From the NCBI GenBank assembly GCA_030704615.1, contig CM060731.1:67870756-67934755 (forward strand): 64,000 nt of DNA, read 5' to 3'. A program made the position numbers and the translations under genes. Each line of letters begins with the position of its first letter. The stretch's first letter is position 1. This stretch comes from Takakia lepidozioides. Its lineage: Eukaryota; Streptophyta; Takakiopsida; Takakiales; Takakiaceae. Of this stretch, positions 38,507 to 49,968 are shown in pieces. The notes below the pieces were generated by a model that was not told the origin of the DNA, searched no databases, and saw nothing but the letters and a program-made list of their open reading frames with translations.

Positions 38507-41500
38507 CTAAGCCCTCTTCATGTTCTTCTCTGGCCAAAAACAATTCAGACCAACGACATCCTCCAACATTGTTTGCAGTGGGACCTCTTCCTCGTTAGGG
38601 TGAGGCAAGACACAATTGGCAATATAGATATCATTCACCTCAACCCGCCACAATCCTTCAGGTATAACACGGTAGTGATATGTGTCTTTGTCAGACACAC
38701 CAGTGACAATTCCACTAGCAGACCTGTGTCGTGGTAAATGAGGATCATACAGGCTGATTTTGTCCTTCAACTTAAACTGCACACAGCACCCACCATAAAA
38801 CCCACATTAATCAACCCATGAAGACTTACATGTACATTGAAAACTAGATAATGAGGACCATCCAGTATAAGCAATCACTCAAAGTGTAGAGTACTTTTGG
38901 TAGCATAAGAATATCTGCCACTGTGGCAAGGGGTTGATATTTGGGGGTTGCCTTTGAAGGCGCCGTAGTTGATGCATTGTCGGTGGCAATATCAAGAGTG
39001 GCTTTCTCAGCCTACAAACATCACGCCCAACACCCCTTAGCAGTTACATTTAGCAATGCATCTACTACTAGTTTGAAGTACCCAACATGTAAATGGCCAC
39101 ATTGTACAGAACTGATAGCCAATAGGTGCATGCATGCTCACCTCTAGTACGGAAATTGCTGCATGGAGAGGTGCCTCCTGAAGGCCCACCTGACTCTTAC
39201 TCCCGCTAGAACTTGGTGTTATGTCACCATTTGCATTAGTCAAGGACTTTGTGCCTTTGGCAGCAGTGGCTCTGGTTACACGCTCTCCTTTTCGCATGTA
39301 CTTCTTCTCAGCTCCCTTCACGATGGCTGGGGCAGGGTCCTCTGCTTTAGTCCCCTTCTACATACCAACAAAACAACAAGGTATAGTACATGAGTACGTC
39401 TTACCATACCTGATGCATAGAATTCATGGCACACACCAATAAATAGATCATTCATGAAATGTTTTCAGAATAAAAAACAAAAAGCCCAAGGACAGGAACC
39501 AAGATAAAGTCTTTGAGGGCGTACCTCTTTCTGTGGGGAAGTTGGCTTCACATGCTGATCTGCCAACCCCCTACTGTCACCCTTACCAGCACTCTCGGTG
39601 GAGCAGACGTCCTCACCAGCAGCCAATATTGCTGTCCCGCCAGCTCCACCTCCCTTCTTACGTGACAATTTATCAGGAATTCCCTTGCGCCCCAATTTTA
39701 CTTGGGTCACCACAAGGTCCTCAATGGCGGACGACTTTGGCTTTTCCCCAACCTCAAGAGGTTCTCCCTGCACCCAAGCAAAACATACGAGAGCAGTAAA
39801 CTTCAAAGTCAACTAACACTGAATGGATGACAACCACAAAAATAAGTTGGGGTGAAGGTGCACAAACCACCTTCTCCGTAGCAGTCTTGCCTCCCAAGCC
39901 TGCGTCGGAATCGCAAGGTTCAATAACAGTACATATTGGGATAGTAGTTGGAGGAGGAGCGGTTGCTGACATTCCCAACATCATTGCCATCAATGCATCC
40001 AATTTTTTGTTATTGTCCGCAGAAGCCTTAGCAACTTCTGCTTTTATAGTGGCCAATTCGCCCTCAATCGTCAGAATCTGAACGTCTGCCAAGGCAAGCA
40101 CACTGCCCTCAAGGGACAACAGTCAAGACTGCATCGCACTGCCCCCTCCCTATAGAGCCAAAGAAAGAGACATAATCAGCCCGCATGGCCTGACTACTGC
40201 TCCAGCAAAATAAATGCAACAAAAACAAAAATACCCACACGCCATTTACCTGTGCACCTCCAATTGACTGGGAGCCAAAACCCTTGTCCGACTTCGATGC
40301 GTGTACAAGCTCAGTGATGCTTGGATTTCGTGCTCTCTCTTTCTTCTGCCAGGGCCACCCAAAAAAAAAAAATAGCCCCTATTCATCCAAACAAGTGGGG
40401 CGTTTACAGAGGGATGACTGTAGTGACAGTTTGCAACTACCTCACAGGGTAGAGATGGTATCCTACTCCATCACATACACGTGTATATATGTACATACAT
40501 ATAGATATATACATATACTAAAATGTGGTACAGATATTCATATTATCAAGCGTCGGGCCTATCCAGCCAACCCTGCTCTTCCAACCCTCGATGGGTTGGT
40601 AACATTGGATCGTGCTCTCTTCGTGTTCTCACTCTCTTTCTTGCCCTTGGGGGACTACTTCACCAATGCATCCCAATGGCAGGACTCTAAACTCGGAGGG
40701 CATGGACCTCCAGCCTTCCACACCAGCTTTAACTTTTGGCGGTGTACTTTTATAATCCTCCCACATGCTTTCTGGAACTTGTCAACGCTCATAAGTTTAG
40801 TATAGTACTCAAAATCCTCGTCCATGGATTCCTTAACCTTAGCCATGTCACTGGGTTCCTGCTTGTCTGCTAGCAAAATGCTAGGATCAAGATATCTGAT
40901 GCAGAGTCCCCACAAGGAGCTCTGCCAGTAATCCTTCCCTTCACACCCCTGGTCTACTTCCCCCTTAGAGTTTAGTTGTACCTTGTGCGGCTTCAGCCCA
41001 ACAGATTTGCGGGCTTTCGCATCAGTCTCATGTTCATTTGCAGCCAGCATTTTTTGTCTTTTTTTGTTTGCAGCCTGCGACGCCACATTCCCTTGCTGTG
41101 TGGAATCTTGATCATCACCAGCAAGGGGGGTGAATGGAGGAGTAACACCATTAAAAGGGGGGCCTGCCCACTGCCCACCAGCGGCATTGCATGTAGGGCC
41201 CCAAGTTTGGGCACCTCCTTGTACCCAAACTCCTTGGGGTCCTCCATTGGACCCACTTGGAATCCATGACCACGTGTTCGTCGTCTGTGGAGGGGCCATG
41301 GGCTGCTGCCAGGTAGGTGGTCCTTGCTGCAGCCACGTTTGCCCACCTCTGGATTGCACCCATAGGCCATTCGGGCCTTGTTTGCACCCATGTCGTAGGT
41401 GGACCAGTAGCATTCGCCACAGCCTCAATCCCCCCTTCCTTTGCGCGCTTTGATGCAGCCTAACACAAGCCCCTCTACCCCACAAAGTTAGCAATTATGG
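38507..41500 (-). pseudogene. TNP1/TnpA-like gene of CACTA element B
   Basis: A multi-exon minus-strand gene. The upstream part (about 41480-41080) is Gln/Trp/Gly/Pro-rich (WLQQGPPTW, NGGPQGVWVQGGAQ), then basic (NKKRQK). A block at about 41000-40660 (DPSILLADK, EYYTKLMSVDKFQKACGRI) corresponds in position to the Transposase_24-like part of element C's gene. Further exons carry a predicted coiled coil (about 40119-39980; LATIKAEVAKASADNNKKLD) and a Lys/Gly-rich region. The last exon (38779-38507) has LYDPHLPRHRSASGIVTG and FWPEKNM, which resembles the Transposase_23 (TNP1/EN/SPM) C-terminal module. A stop after HWDALVK at about 40655 falls where element C reads YW, so this copy may be broken. 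It is oriented divergently from the transposase at 42998, as in element C, but lacks C's HAD domain. Confidence 0.6.
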
Positions 41501-41759
41501 AAGGTCGACCGGGCAACGAGCAAGGTCGGCAGTTCGTGAACGCATACAAACCTTGGTCCAACGTGCCAAAAAAAAATTGGCATCCAATGGCATGAATGCA
41601 TGGAATGTCATGCTTTGGCGCCCTACCAATGTCCCACATCCATTCAGTATTAAAACCCTAACACATGTTCCAACCCTTTGAAATTTAATCCATGGGTCAA
41701 GCCATACATAGTCCAATTCGTAGCCATTCATCTTTCTAACAAGGTTTCCAGGTCATTCA

Positions 41760-43014
41760 CATTTAGGAAAGAACCTTGGTTTGATATATAACATTTACAA
41801 CCATATATGCAAATTGTAAACTCATCACAAAAGCAGATTGCAGGTCTGGAGATAAATCTCCGGAACCAGGCTCAAAGCATATTAGGTTCGAAATGAAACA
41901 ATCAGCCACTCATGCCTGAAGTTCACAAGCCAATCATAGTAGTAATAGGCTTGGTTATATAAACCAATCACCATCTTCTATGTAGATTGTACAACACACA
42001 AACCAGGTTGTATGTTTGAAGATAGTACACCAGACCTTAGATAAACACTTCAAGTACCAACTGAGACAACAAATTTCTGCCAATTTATATATTGTATATT
42101 GGTGACACAATGACATAAGCCAGGACAAAACAAATATCATGATGTTTCATGATATAGTCTGTGTTCTAAAATAGTTTATCAGCTTTCTTGCTTACTTTTT
42201 TAAAAGAAAGAACATCATAGTACCTAGCAAGGTGTATCAGGACCAGGTTAGGCCATGGAAAAGTATCTTAAGGTACCATGACATGCTGGTTGCAGGACCA
42301 TATCAACTAATGTTTTAGAATCCATTTTCTGCATATGTCATTTCCTCAAACCCACTGCTAGCTTGAAGGTAATCATAGCAGTGCAAACATACTAACAAGC
42401 ACTACTCACTCAGTCACTGTAAGCATATATATTTCATGAGCCATTCATTTTCCTAAAAAGGTTTCTTGTATAGGCTTGAAACTGATATATCAAATTGCCT
42501 ATATGCATATTGTAAACTCATCACAAATGCAGATTGCAGGTTTGGAGATAAATCTCCAGAACCAGGCTCAAAGCATATCAGGTTGGAAATGAAACAATCA
42601 GCCACTCATGCCTAAAGTTCACAAGCCATTCATAGTAGTAATAGGTTTGGTTACGTAAACCAATCACCATCTTCTATGCAGATTGTACAACACACAAAAC
42701 AGGTTGTATGCTCGTTGTATGTTTGAAGATAGTACACCAGATCTTAGATAAACACTTCAAGTACCAACTGAGATAGCAAATTTCTGCCAGTTATATACTT
42801 TACTGGTGACATAATGACATAAACCAAGACAAAACAGATATCATGATGTTTCATGATATAGTCTTTGTTCTAAAATAGTTTATCAGCTTTCTTGCTTAAT
42901 TTTTTTTATGCAGGACCATATCAGCTAATGTTTTAGAATCCATTTCTGCATATGTCATTTCCTCAAACCCACTGCTAGCCTGAAGGTAATCATAACAGTG
43001 CAAACATACAAGCA
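41760..43014. repeat. Imperfect tandem duplication of about 0.6 kb between divergent element B genes
   Basis: 41760-42398 and about 42437-43014 match over most of their length. Landmarks are ATGCAAATTGTAAACTCATC, GGAGATAAATCTCC (itself a palindrome), GATGTTTCATGATATAGTC and CATATCAACTAATGTTTTAG. The duplication fills the gap between the minus-strand TNP1/TnpA-like gene and the plus-strand transposase, so it probably covers both promoters. The second copy runs to the transposase start region. Confidence 0.85.
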
Positions 43015-44100
43015 AGACATGGCCATGGTGATTGGTGACGACGTAGCTTTAGCAAATCATCGGACACAGGGAGAATTGGACACAAATGTTGAGGTACAGC
43101 GCATGATCCAAGAGACCTTTCAGATCATAGACACACTTGAAACTAGAAATGGGGCAGAAGTGGAATTAGATGACCTAGATGTTCAAGGTGACACAAACAT
43201 CCCACCAGAAGCCCATGACCCGGTTGCGGGTGGGGACTCTCACACTGATGATCCCATCTCATTGGAAGAGGCATGTCTACCTTTATATGAAGGTTGTAAA
43301 TCCTCTAAGCTTGCATCCACCATGCTTATAATGAATCTATGCGCAACACATGGGGTTACAAATGGCTTTGCAGATGAAATGTTCTCTTTGCTGCAGAAAA
43401 CCTTGTTGCCACAACCAAACGTACTACCCACATCTTTCTACCATGCAAAGACCATGGTGAGCAAGCTTGGGCTTGCTTATGAGAAGATTGATGCTTGCCC
43501 AAAGGGGTGTGTGTTGTTTAGGGGGGACTTGAAAACTTCAGAGAGTTGCCCCAAGTGTCAAAGCGCCTGATTCAAAAATATGGGGAGATCCAAGGTACCT
43601 GTTAAGGTGCTTCGACATTTTCCATTGATACCACGCTTTTTGTGTATGTATAGATGCTCTTCTATTGCAGAATTAATGACCTGGCACAGTCGGAATGCAA
43701 GCAATGATGGCCTTGTACGTCATGCAGCTGATTCAAAGGCTTGGAAACACATTGGTGCTACTTGGCCTGACTTTGCAGCAGAGCCTTGAAATGTAAGGCT
43801 TGGTTTTTCCTTTGATGGAGTCAACCCGTTTGGTGATAAGAACAATTGCTGGTCAACATGGCCAGTGTTGACGCTGGTATACAACCTACCTCCCTAGCTC
43901 ACTACAAAGAAGTTCTTTGTCATGCTTACTCTCTTGATTCCAGGAAAGCAGTCAGTTACAAGTGAGCACATAGATGTGTACTTAGCACCACTGATGGAGG
44001 AGTTACTTGTTTTGTGGAGGGGGGTTCGGGCATATGACATATGCAAACCTGTTGGTGAGAGAACCTTCATACTACGCGCCATACTAGAAGGTACCCCCTG
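42998..44100 (+). pseudogene. Element B CACTA transposase (TNP2/Transposase_21), 5' part
   Basis: One reading frame runs from the ATG at 42998 to about 44090, interrupted only by three stops: TGA 43568-43570, TGA 43787-43789 and TAG 43895-43897. It contains LPLYEGCKSSKLAS, KMV-type SKLGLAYEKIDACPKGCVL, VLRHFPLIPRF, LMTWHSRN, DGVNPFG, FFVMLTLLIPGKQSVTSEHIDVYLAPLMEELL and WRGVRAYD. These are characteristic of the CACTA TNP2 transposase (PF02992). Compared with element C, the first stop replaces a likely Arg, the second falls where C has Arg (EPRSL) and the third where C has Trp (PPWLM). After about 44090 the match to the family stops; the next 150 bp have GTGGTAA-type subterminal words. The gene resumes at about 56.9 kb beyond the element C insertion. 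Confidence 0.85.
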
Positions 44101-44256
44101 CACTTGTACTTGTTTGAGTTCAACGTTCTTTGTAAATGGAAAAGGTAATGCCCCTGTAGTGGTTACTTCTTACTTTTCGAGTGGTAAAGTAGCAGTACTG
44201 CATGTAATTTGGACTTTACATTAATAACTCGTGGAGTGGTAAGAGGTAGTATCCAT

Positions 44257-44285
44257 CACTACAACAGATGAACGTTTTTATGACT
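44257..44285 (+). repeat. Element C left terminal inverted repeat
   Basis: Begins CACTACAACAGATGAACGTT and pairs with 56693-56721, differing at three of 29 positions. Confidence 0.92.
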
Positions 44286-44479
44286 TCACATATGACTATT
44301 TTTTCAGTCTTATATGCGTTCATGACTACATCACTCTGTAGTGAAAAAAACCTTGTCATAGTGACTAGTCTTTAGGACTGCGTTTTGCAAGTCATATCCA
44401 TGACTGCTTGCGTGGCACCTGGAGTCCTGCTGCAGAGAGGGTTGCAGTCACAACTTTATGACTAATATATGACTACATT

Positions 44480-44830
44480 GTCTGTTGAGCACTGCCTACA
44501 TGGAGAGGCTTCAGCGGGACACGTGCGCCACTGCGCAAGCGAGACGTCATGCATTCGTCAGGGGATCATATGACTATATGTCTGCAAAGTGATGCCTACA
44601 TGGAGAGGCGACGGATGGACACGTGCGCCACTGCGAATTTGACATGTCACGACTTCTTGCCATGATCATATGACTACATGTCTACACAGTGATGCCTACA
44701 TGGAGAGGCGCTAGCGAGACACGTGTGCTATGGCAGATTTCATATGTGGTGACTACATGACTCGCTCATATGACTACAAGGATGTCTACATGGAGAGTTG
44801 TTAGCGGGACACCTGTTGCACTTGAGATGT
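44480..44830 (+). repeat. Element C left subterminal repeats, about 100-bp units
   Basis: Four units share TGCCTACATGGAGAGGC (or GTCTACATGGAGAG), then a GGGACACGTGCGCCACTGC-type block and a CATATGACTACATG block. Such arrays are typical transposase-binding regions of CACTA ends. CACGTG cores recur in several units. Confidence 0.8.
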
Positions 44831-44999
44831 GATATGTGGCACACAGACAAAATATATGACAGGAATATATGACTACGGATCTTTACACGTGGTGAAAATA
44901 TGGATAAAGAATGTCGTGTCATATACTGCCACGTGTTCTGGTTTGAGCAAGAGTGATGCCACGTGTCATCAAGATTGTTTTCCGAAATAGTTTATATTT

Positions 45000-45469
45000 T
45001 TAATGTTCATATTTTAATTTTTAGTTTTCATGTAATATTTAAAAGAACAGGGAGATTGCAGCCTTGGATTTGTTTTTAATGGTATTATTTTTAATATCAT
45101 TATTTAAAATGAAAGTGAATTAAATGATTTAAAATCTTCATTACATGGTGAAATTCCAACATGAAAACAGAATGGATCCCTCCTGCATACTATCAACCAC
45201 AAGGAGAATGAAAATAGTCAACTACAGGGCAATACAAGCCCTATAAATCACATTACAAAAATCCAAATGAGACCAATATCCCAATGGACACCTCAAAAGC
45301 CACAAGGTCAAAAAATCCATGCCTCAAAAGGCCCAGCCAAAAACAAGCAAGCCCACACATGGGCTGAATTGTTGTAGCTAGTATGTTCTAGTGCTATTAG
45401 AATCAAGAACTCTGTTAAACAGTGCAATACTGACTATCCCTTCCGCAGCTCCATAAGTTTCAGTAACTT
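45000..45469. other. AT-rich region and 3' flank of the element C minus-strand gene
   Basis: No coding sequence. It probably holds the 3' UTR of the TNP1/TnpA-like gene. Confidence 0.4.
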
Positions 45470-48400
45470 TAGACTCCAAAGTGTTGGCCAACCACCTGCC
45501 CCAACTCGGTCTGTTTCCTAACACCATTCACATATGGTAGAGGGGTGTTACTGACACATGCCTCTTTGATGTACACACAGGCATAATCAAGGGGCACAAC
45601 AGGGTACCCGTAACCCACCACAGCACCTTGAAGAGCAACAATCAGCCCTACTCCACATTTCTTGCGTTTGGAGTTCACATCCAACAGCCGAACCTCGTCA
45701 CCCACCCTGAACTGTGATCCCAACTCCACACAAAAAAAGAACACGATGTGAAAACCCATGACATACACACGACTAGGACACTCAACATTTGTGAGTTAAA
45801 GAGAGCCCCAAGGTTGGAAAAAATATAACAGACAAGACAACGGCCTGGACTTACTCCATTTGCAGTCTCCAGTGGTGGTGAGACCTCTTTTGGGGGGCTA
45901 CTCGCCGGGTCGACACTCTTGCCCCTCGTCTGTACCGGCTTGTCGACAATATCACCTTTGTTTGTCAGAAGTTCCTGTGTCACAGACCAGAGATCAACCA
46001 GGAAGCAAGGAGCAAACAGGAATAGTGAATAGAAACAAAATCCAAGTATGAATCAAACAAAAAAAGCCAACATGAAAAGCTGCAAAGAAAACCTAGCATT
46101 AATCAAGCAACCGAAGCATCCAGGAAAGCAATGCAATGAATGAACCCACAAAAATGTAGCCTCTGGAGCACTGTCAGAATGTTTGTACCTTCACAGTAGC
46201 AGAGTTGTATGGTTGTTGTCCGAAAACAGGCTGAGACTCCAAAAACTTGGGAATACTGGCAGCTTTCGATGCCTTCCACAAGAAAGGCCACAACACCTCT
46301 GTTAGATACTCATCAGTTGGTGAATCTGGTTGCACCTTCCATGGCTCTGGAAAAATCCCACTGAAGGGAGGATTGTTTGCCGCCTTTCTTGGTGTGTCGT
46401 CAACAAGAACAGTGTCCTCATAAGTCCATTCTGGCCAGTCTGCCCACACTGTAGACAAGTTCTTGAAATATAATGGCTTTGAATCAGACCCCTTACGGCA
46501 TGAGAGGACTGGATCCTCGTCACAGTGAAGGGCATCCCACTGGAAAACCAGGTTAGTGTGGGCTGCAAAAATATAGTCCACCATTGGGAAGAAGTTGCGA
46601 GCTTGGCAACAAGACCACACCGCCACCTCAAAGTGTTCAAAACACTTTTGCAAAAAGTCATAACAGCGTGGTCTCAAAACTACCATCTTCTTGCCACACA
46701 TCTTCCCCACAAAACCTTTGGGAAGGGATGCAGACCCATTAGCAGAATGAAAAGATTCACATAACAGACCATTTAAGTCCAGAATTAGTAAATGCTTCCT
46801 CGTTGGTCCAGGAAGTAAACTGACATTTGGCTTCAACATGTGAGCAGGAGAAATTAAAGCAACCTGCTTGTTTGTTTTGTCCCCGTCTGCATCTTCCTCC
46901 CCATCTAAACTCCCACATACCTGCATACCAGAATCCGGTGTGCCCGGCGGCTCTGTCACCATTGCCCCCTGGACTGCTACTGCCTTTGTACGTGGCAAGG
47001 GCTGAATTTCCACGTGTACCTCACAGCTAGCCTTCCCTGTATCCTGCTGCTGCTCGGTCAAATTCAAAAGATCATCAGTGACAGGAAGACATAAGGGCTT
47101 AGAGTGAGCACCAGTTACCGTCTGAAATTGGGATTCCAAACATTTTGATACTGTCACAACAGACGTATCCATCGTAGATGTCACTGGTCCTGCGCCTGGT
47201 AGATTAATCCCCAATCTGGTCACAATGGCTTTCTGGTACTCAATCATACTCTGCATCTGTAATTTTAATTCTGCCATGTCACGTCCTTGTGATTCCACCA
47301 GTTTGTCCAAGCCATCCATCCTGCCAACTACTGTAGAATATGCGAGACTTCCCTCCTGCCAATCCATGAAAACTTGCCCAAGTATGAATCAAACCAAAAA
47401 AACCTAGCATGAACAACCATTGGAAAGAAAACCCAGGCCAAAAGCCGTGAAAAAAACCCTAGCAACCTATGATGCAGCAACCACTCTAGCAAACGTGGAA
47501 AACACACTTACCCGCCTGTCACTCCCAGCTGACAACCGTGACACTGAACCCTCTTGAATTTCATATAATGTAGGAGGGCACCCTGATAGTGTTTCCTACA
47601 AATTAATCCATGCCACAAACAAACCCATGCCACAAGTCAGTAAGCAATGTGAGGGCTGACTATATACACATAGCAATTCAATGAGGAACAAAATACAGAG
47701 TCGTGATGATGCCACTTACCAAGCGTGCTTCCACCATTGCCTTCCCACCACGGCCAGTCTTGGTAGGATTCAGAATTGCACCATTTGCCTTCTTCATGTT
47801 GCCCGACACTTTGTGGAACACCTCTGTCTGCCAGTAACTTACAAGCTTGTTCCATACCTCGTCAGATACAGTAATGGGTTTCCCCTTACCACCCAACCAC
47901 GCAGTGTGTGCTTCATAACGCTGGCTCTTCATTATTCTGCCAATTGTTTGTTTTAGGTGGAAGTCTTTTAACTCGTGCGGCGTATATGAAAATAGCTTAG
48001 CCAGGTGATCTCTGATTTCGTATACAACTTCATCAGGTTGGTTGTTGATGGCAAGGGAACAATCTAGCTTGCGATAAGCCTGTCCTTTAAGGGCAGCGTG
48101 CCATACATTCCGGGTCTGACCATACGGGGCTCCTTTGAGGTTCGTCAAAATCACCGTGGGAGGAAGACCTGCAGCTATTCTCTCTTCCTTGACCTTGGCA
48201 GCTTCAATTTTGGCTGAGCTATTAGCCCTCCTTAAAGCATTGGTTCTATCATTCTTTGAAACGGCACCCTCCCCTCCTTCAGAGACCTCCGTGCGCTCAG
48301 GAGAATTCAAAGCAGGATCCTGCCAAGTAGGGACTGGTGGCCATGGCTGTTGGCCAGAAGGCCGAGGACCATACTGGCCATACTGTCCATAAGCAGGAGG

Positions 48401-49843
48401 ATATTCCGGTGGCCTGCCACCCCCATAGCTATTAGGGGGTGGCAAATATGGTGGAGGAGGATACTGGCCATACTGCCCATATGGAGGAGCACCATATTGA
48501 CCCTGACCATACTGAGTGCCAGACTGTGGGTACTGAGGCATACCATAATAAGGTGGGGGTACTGGTGGCACAGAACCCACAACGTTGGGAGAGTTAGGGC
48601 CACCTCCTGCGTTCTTGTGGGCGCCATCTCCATTGCTAGCAGCAGGGATCGTGGATCCAGTGCGCTTGTGCTTGCCCTGAAAAGAAATCCCCCAGTACAA
48701 TGTGGGTGATACACATACATTAGGACAGCAAGCAAGCAAATCCTGGATTCAGCGCAAAACAAAACTGGAAGCACATATATTTGTAAGACAAAGATTACCC
48801 AAACTCAGTAGGATCTTGGGCAGTTAGTAAATCTCCCAACTTTGATTGATGGCCCCAATGATGTCCTCCCAGTACATTTTTGAGCCCTCTTAGGTATGGG
48901 GTGTTCCTGAAATCCATAGCAAGAATTCAAATGGACAAACTGATGGGTCAATGAGAAGTATCCCTCCAAGTTTTACTGATATTCGGGTGCATAAGTAACC
49001 CAAGTATCTCTATAAGTAGCCATTGTAGCTTAGTACCAGGACGTTGGTTTCATAGGGCAAGAATTTGAACACACCTGAAGTCTACATTGGCGGACATCAT
49101 GCCTTTGGCCACTTCAACTTGTCTAGTGGAAATCATTTGTGATTGTGCCTTGGCTGACCCCTGCATGTCCAACTTCCATGTCTTGACAGACATACCCTAT
49201 CTCTTAGTGATTTTACCAAAAACATACATAATTAGAATCATGGTCATGTGAAGAACTATAACTCACAGACGGAGAAGGTGTTTGTAGGTAGATGATGGGC
49301 GTTTTTGTCCTGCGCATGAGCATGGGCATGTTCTCCTCGGCTTGCCGTTGGCATCCGCCGACGACGCACTCGCCTCGCATGGCGTGGGAGGAGTGGATCG
49401 TCCTCATCGTCCTCAGAAGAGCCCTCATGCAGAATCGTAGTCTTCATCGTCTTCAGTCTGGCACTTTGCCTTGCAGGACCTTGATCCCTACCTTTTTCCT
49501 TCGGAACATGTGGCTTGCGAGGGCGATTCGCTCCCGCAAGCCTGCACAAACACCTCCATGACCTCCCTCTCAAACAATCACAAACAAATGTAAGCATACA
49601 TACCCTAATACTCTTAAGCCTACGCTGAACCACAGCCGCACCCTACCAGGACGTAATGCCTGCCCACGAATGACGGCGGACATCTCCCGCCTAATGACAC
49701 ACCCTCCTCAAACCTAATCGTCACTCACTGCATGTTGTTTGCCTCTCTGCTTCCACCTCCTTTATGGCAGCAATCCGGCGCTCTCGGAACTTCTCGTACT
49801 CAGTGAGAGGGACTGTCACTTCGAAGACCTTCCGCTTCACCAT
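45470..49843 (-). CDS. Element C TNP1/TnpA-like protein with an FCP1/HAD phosphatase domain
   Basis: A multi-exon minus-strand gene; exon bounds are approximate: 49843-49729 (MVKRKVFEVTVPL), about 49545-49265 (basic, Arg-rich), about 48690-47718, 47596-47513, 47355-46192, 45971-45855 and 45735-45470. The long third exon has a Pro/Tyr/Gly-rich part (PPYGQYGQYPPPPYLPPP) and a conserved block ending W(N)KLVSYWQTEVFHKVSGNMKK, similar to Transposase_24. The fifth exon has a coiled coil (MAELKLQMQSMIEYQK) and then, at 46797-46225, an FCP1-type HAD domain: LLILDLNGLLCE, VLRPRCYDFLQKCFEHFEVAVWS and DTVLVDDTPRKA. The usual DxDx(T/V) nucleophile motif is DLNG, so the second acid is Asn and activity is uncertain. 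The last exon (FRVGDEVRLLDVN) matches the Transposase_23-like end of element B's gene. The fusion is inferred from a shared strand, splice-like borders and order, not from transcripts. Confidence 0.65.
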
Positions 49844-49968
49844 GGACACTCAGAAACGATACTTATAGTATACTATAGATATAGAAATAGCACATTGGCA
49901 GCTGGTGCAAAACTAGAGACAATGCACCGTGCGTAGCATGCAAAGAGGGAAGGGGTGACGTTCAAAGC

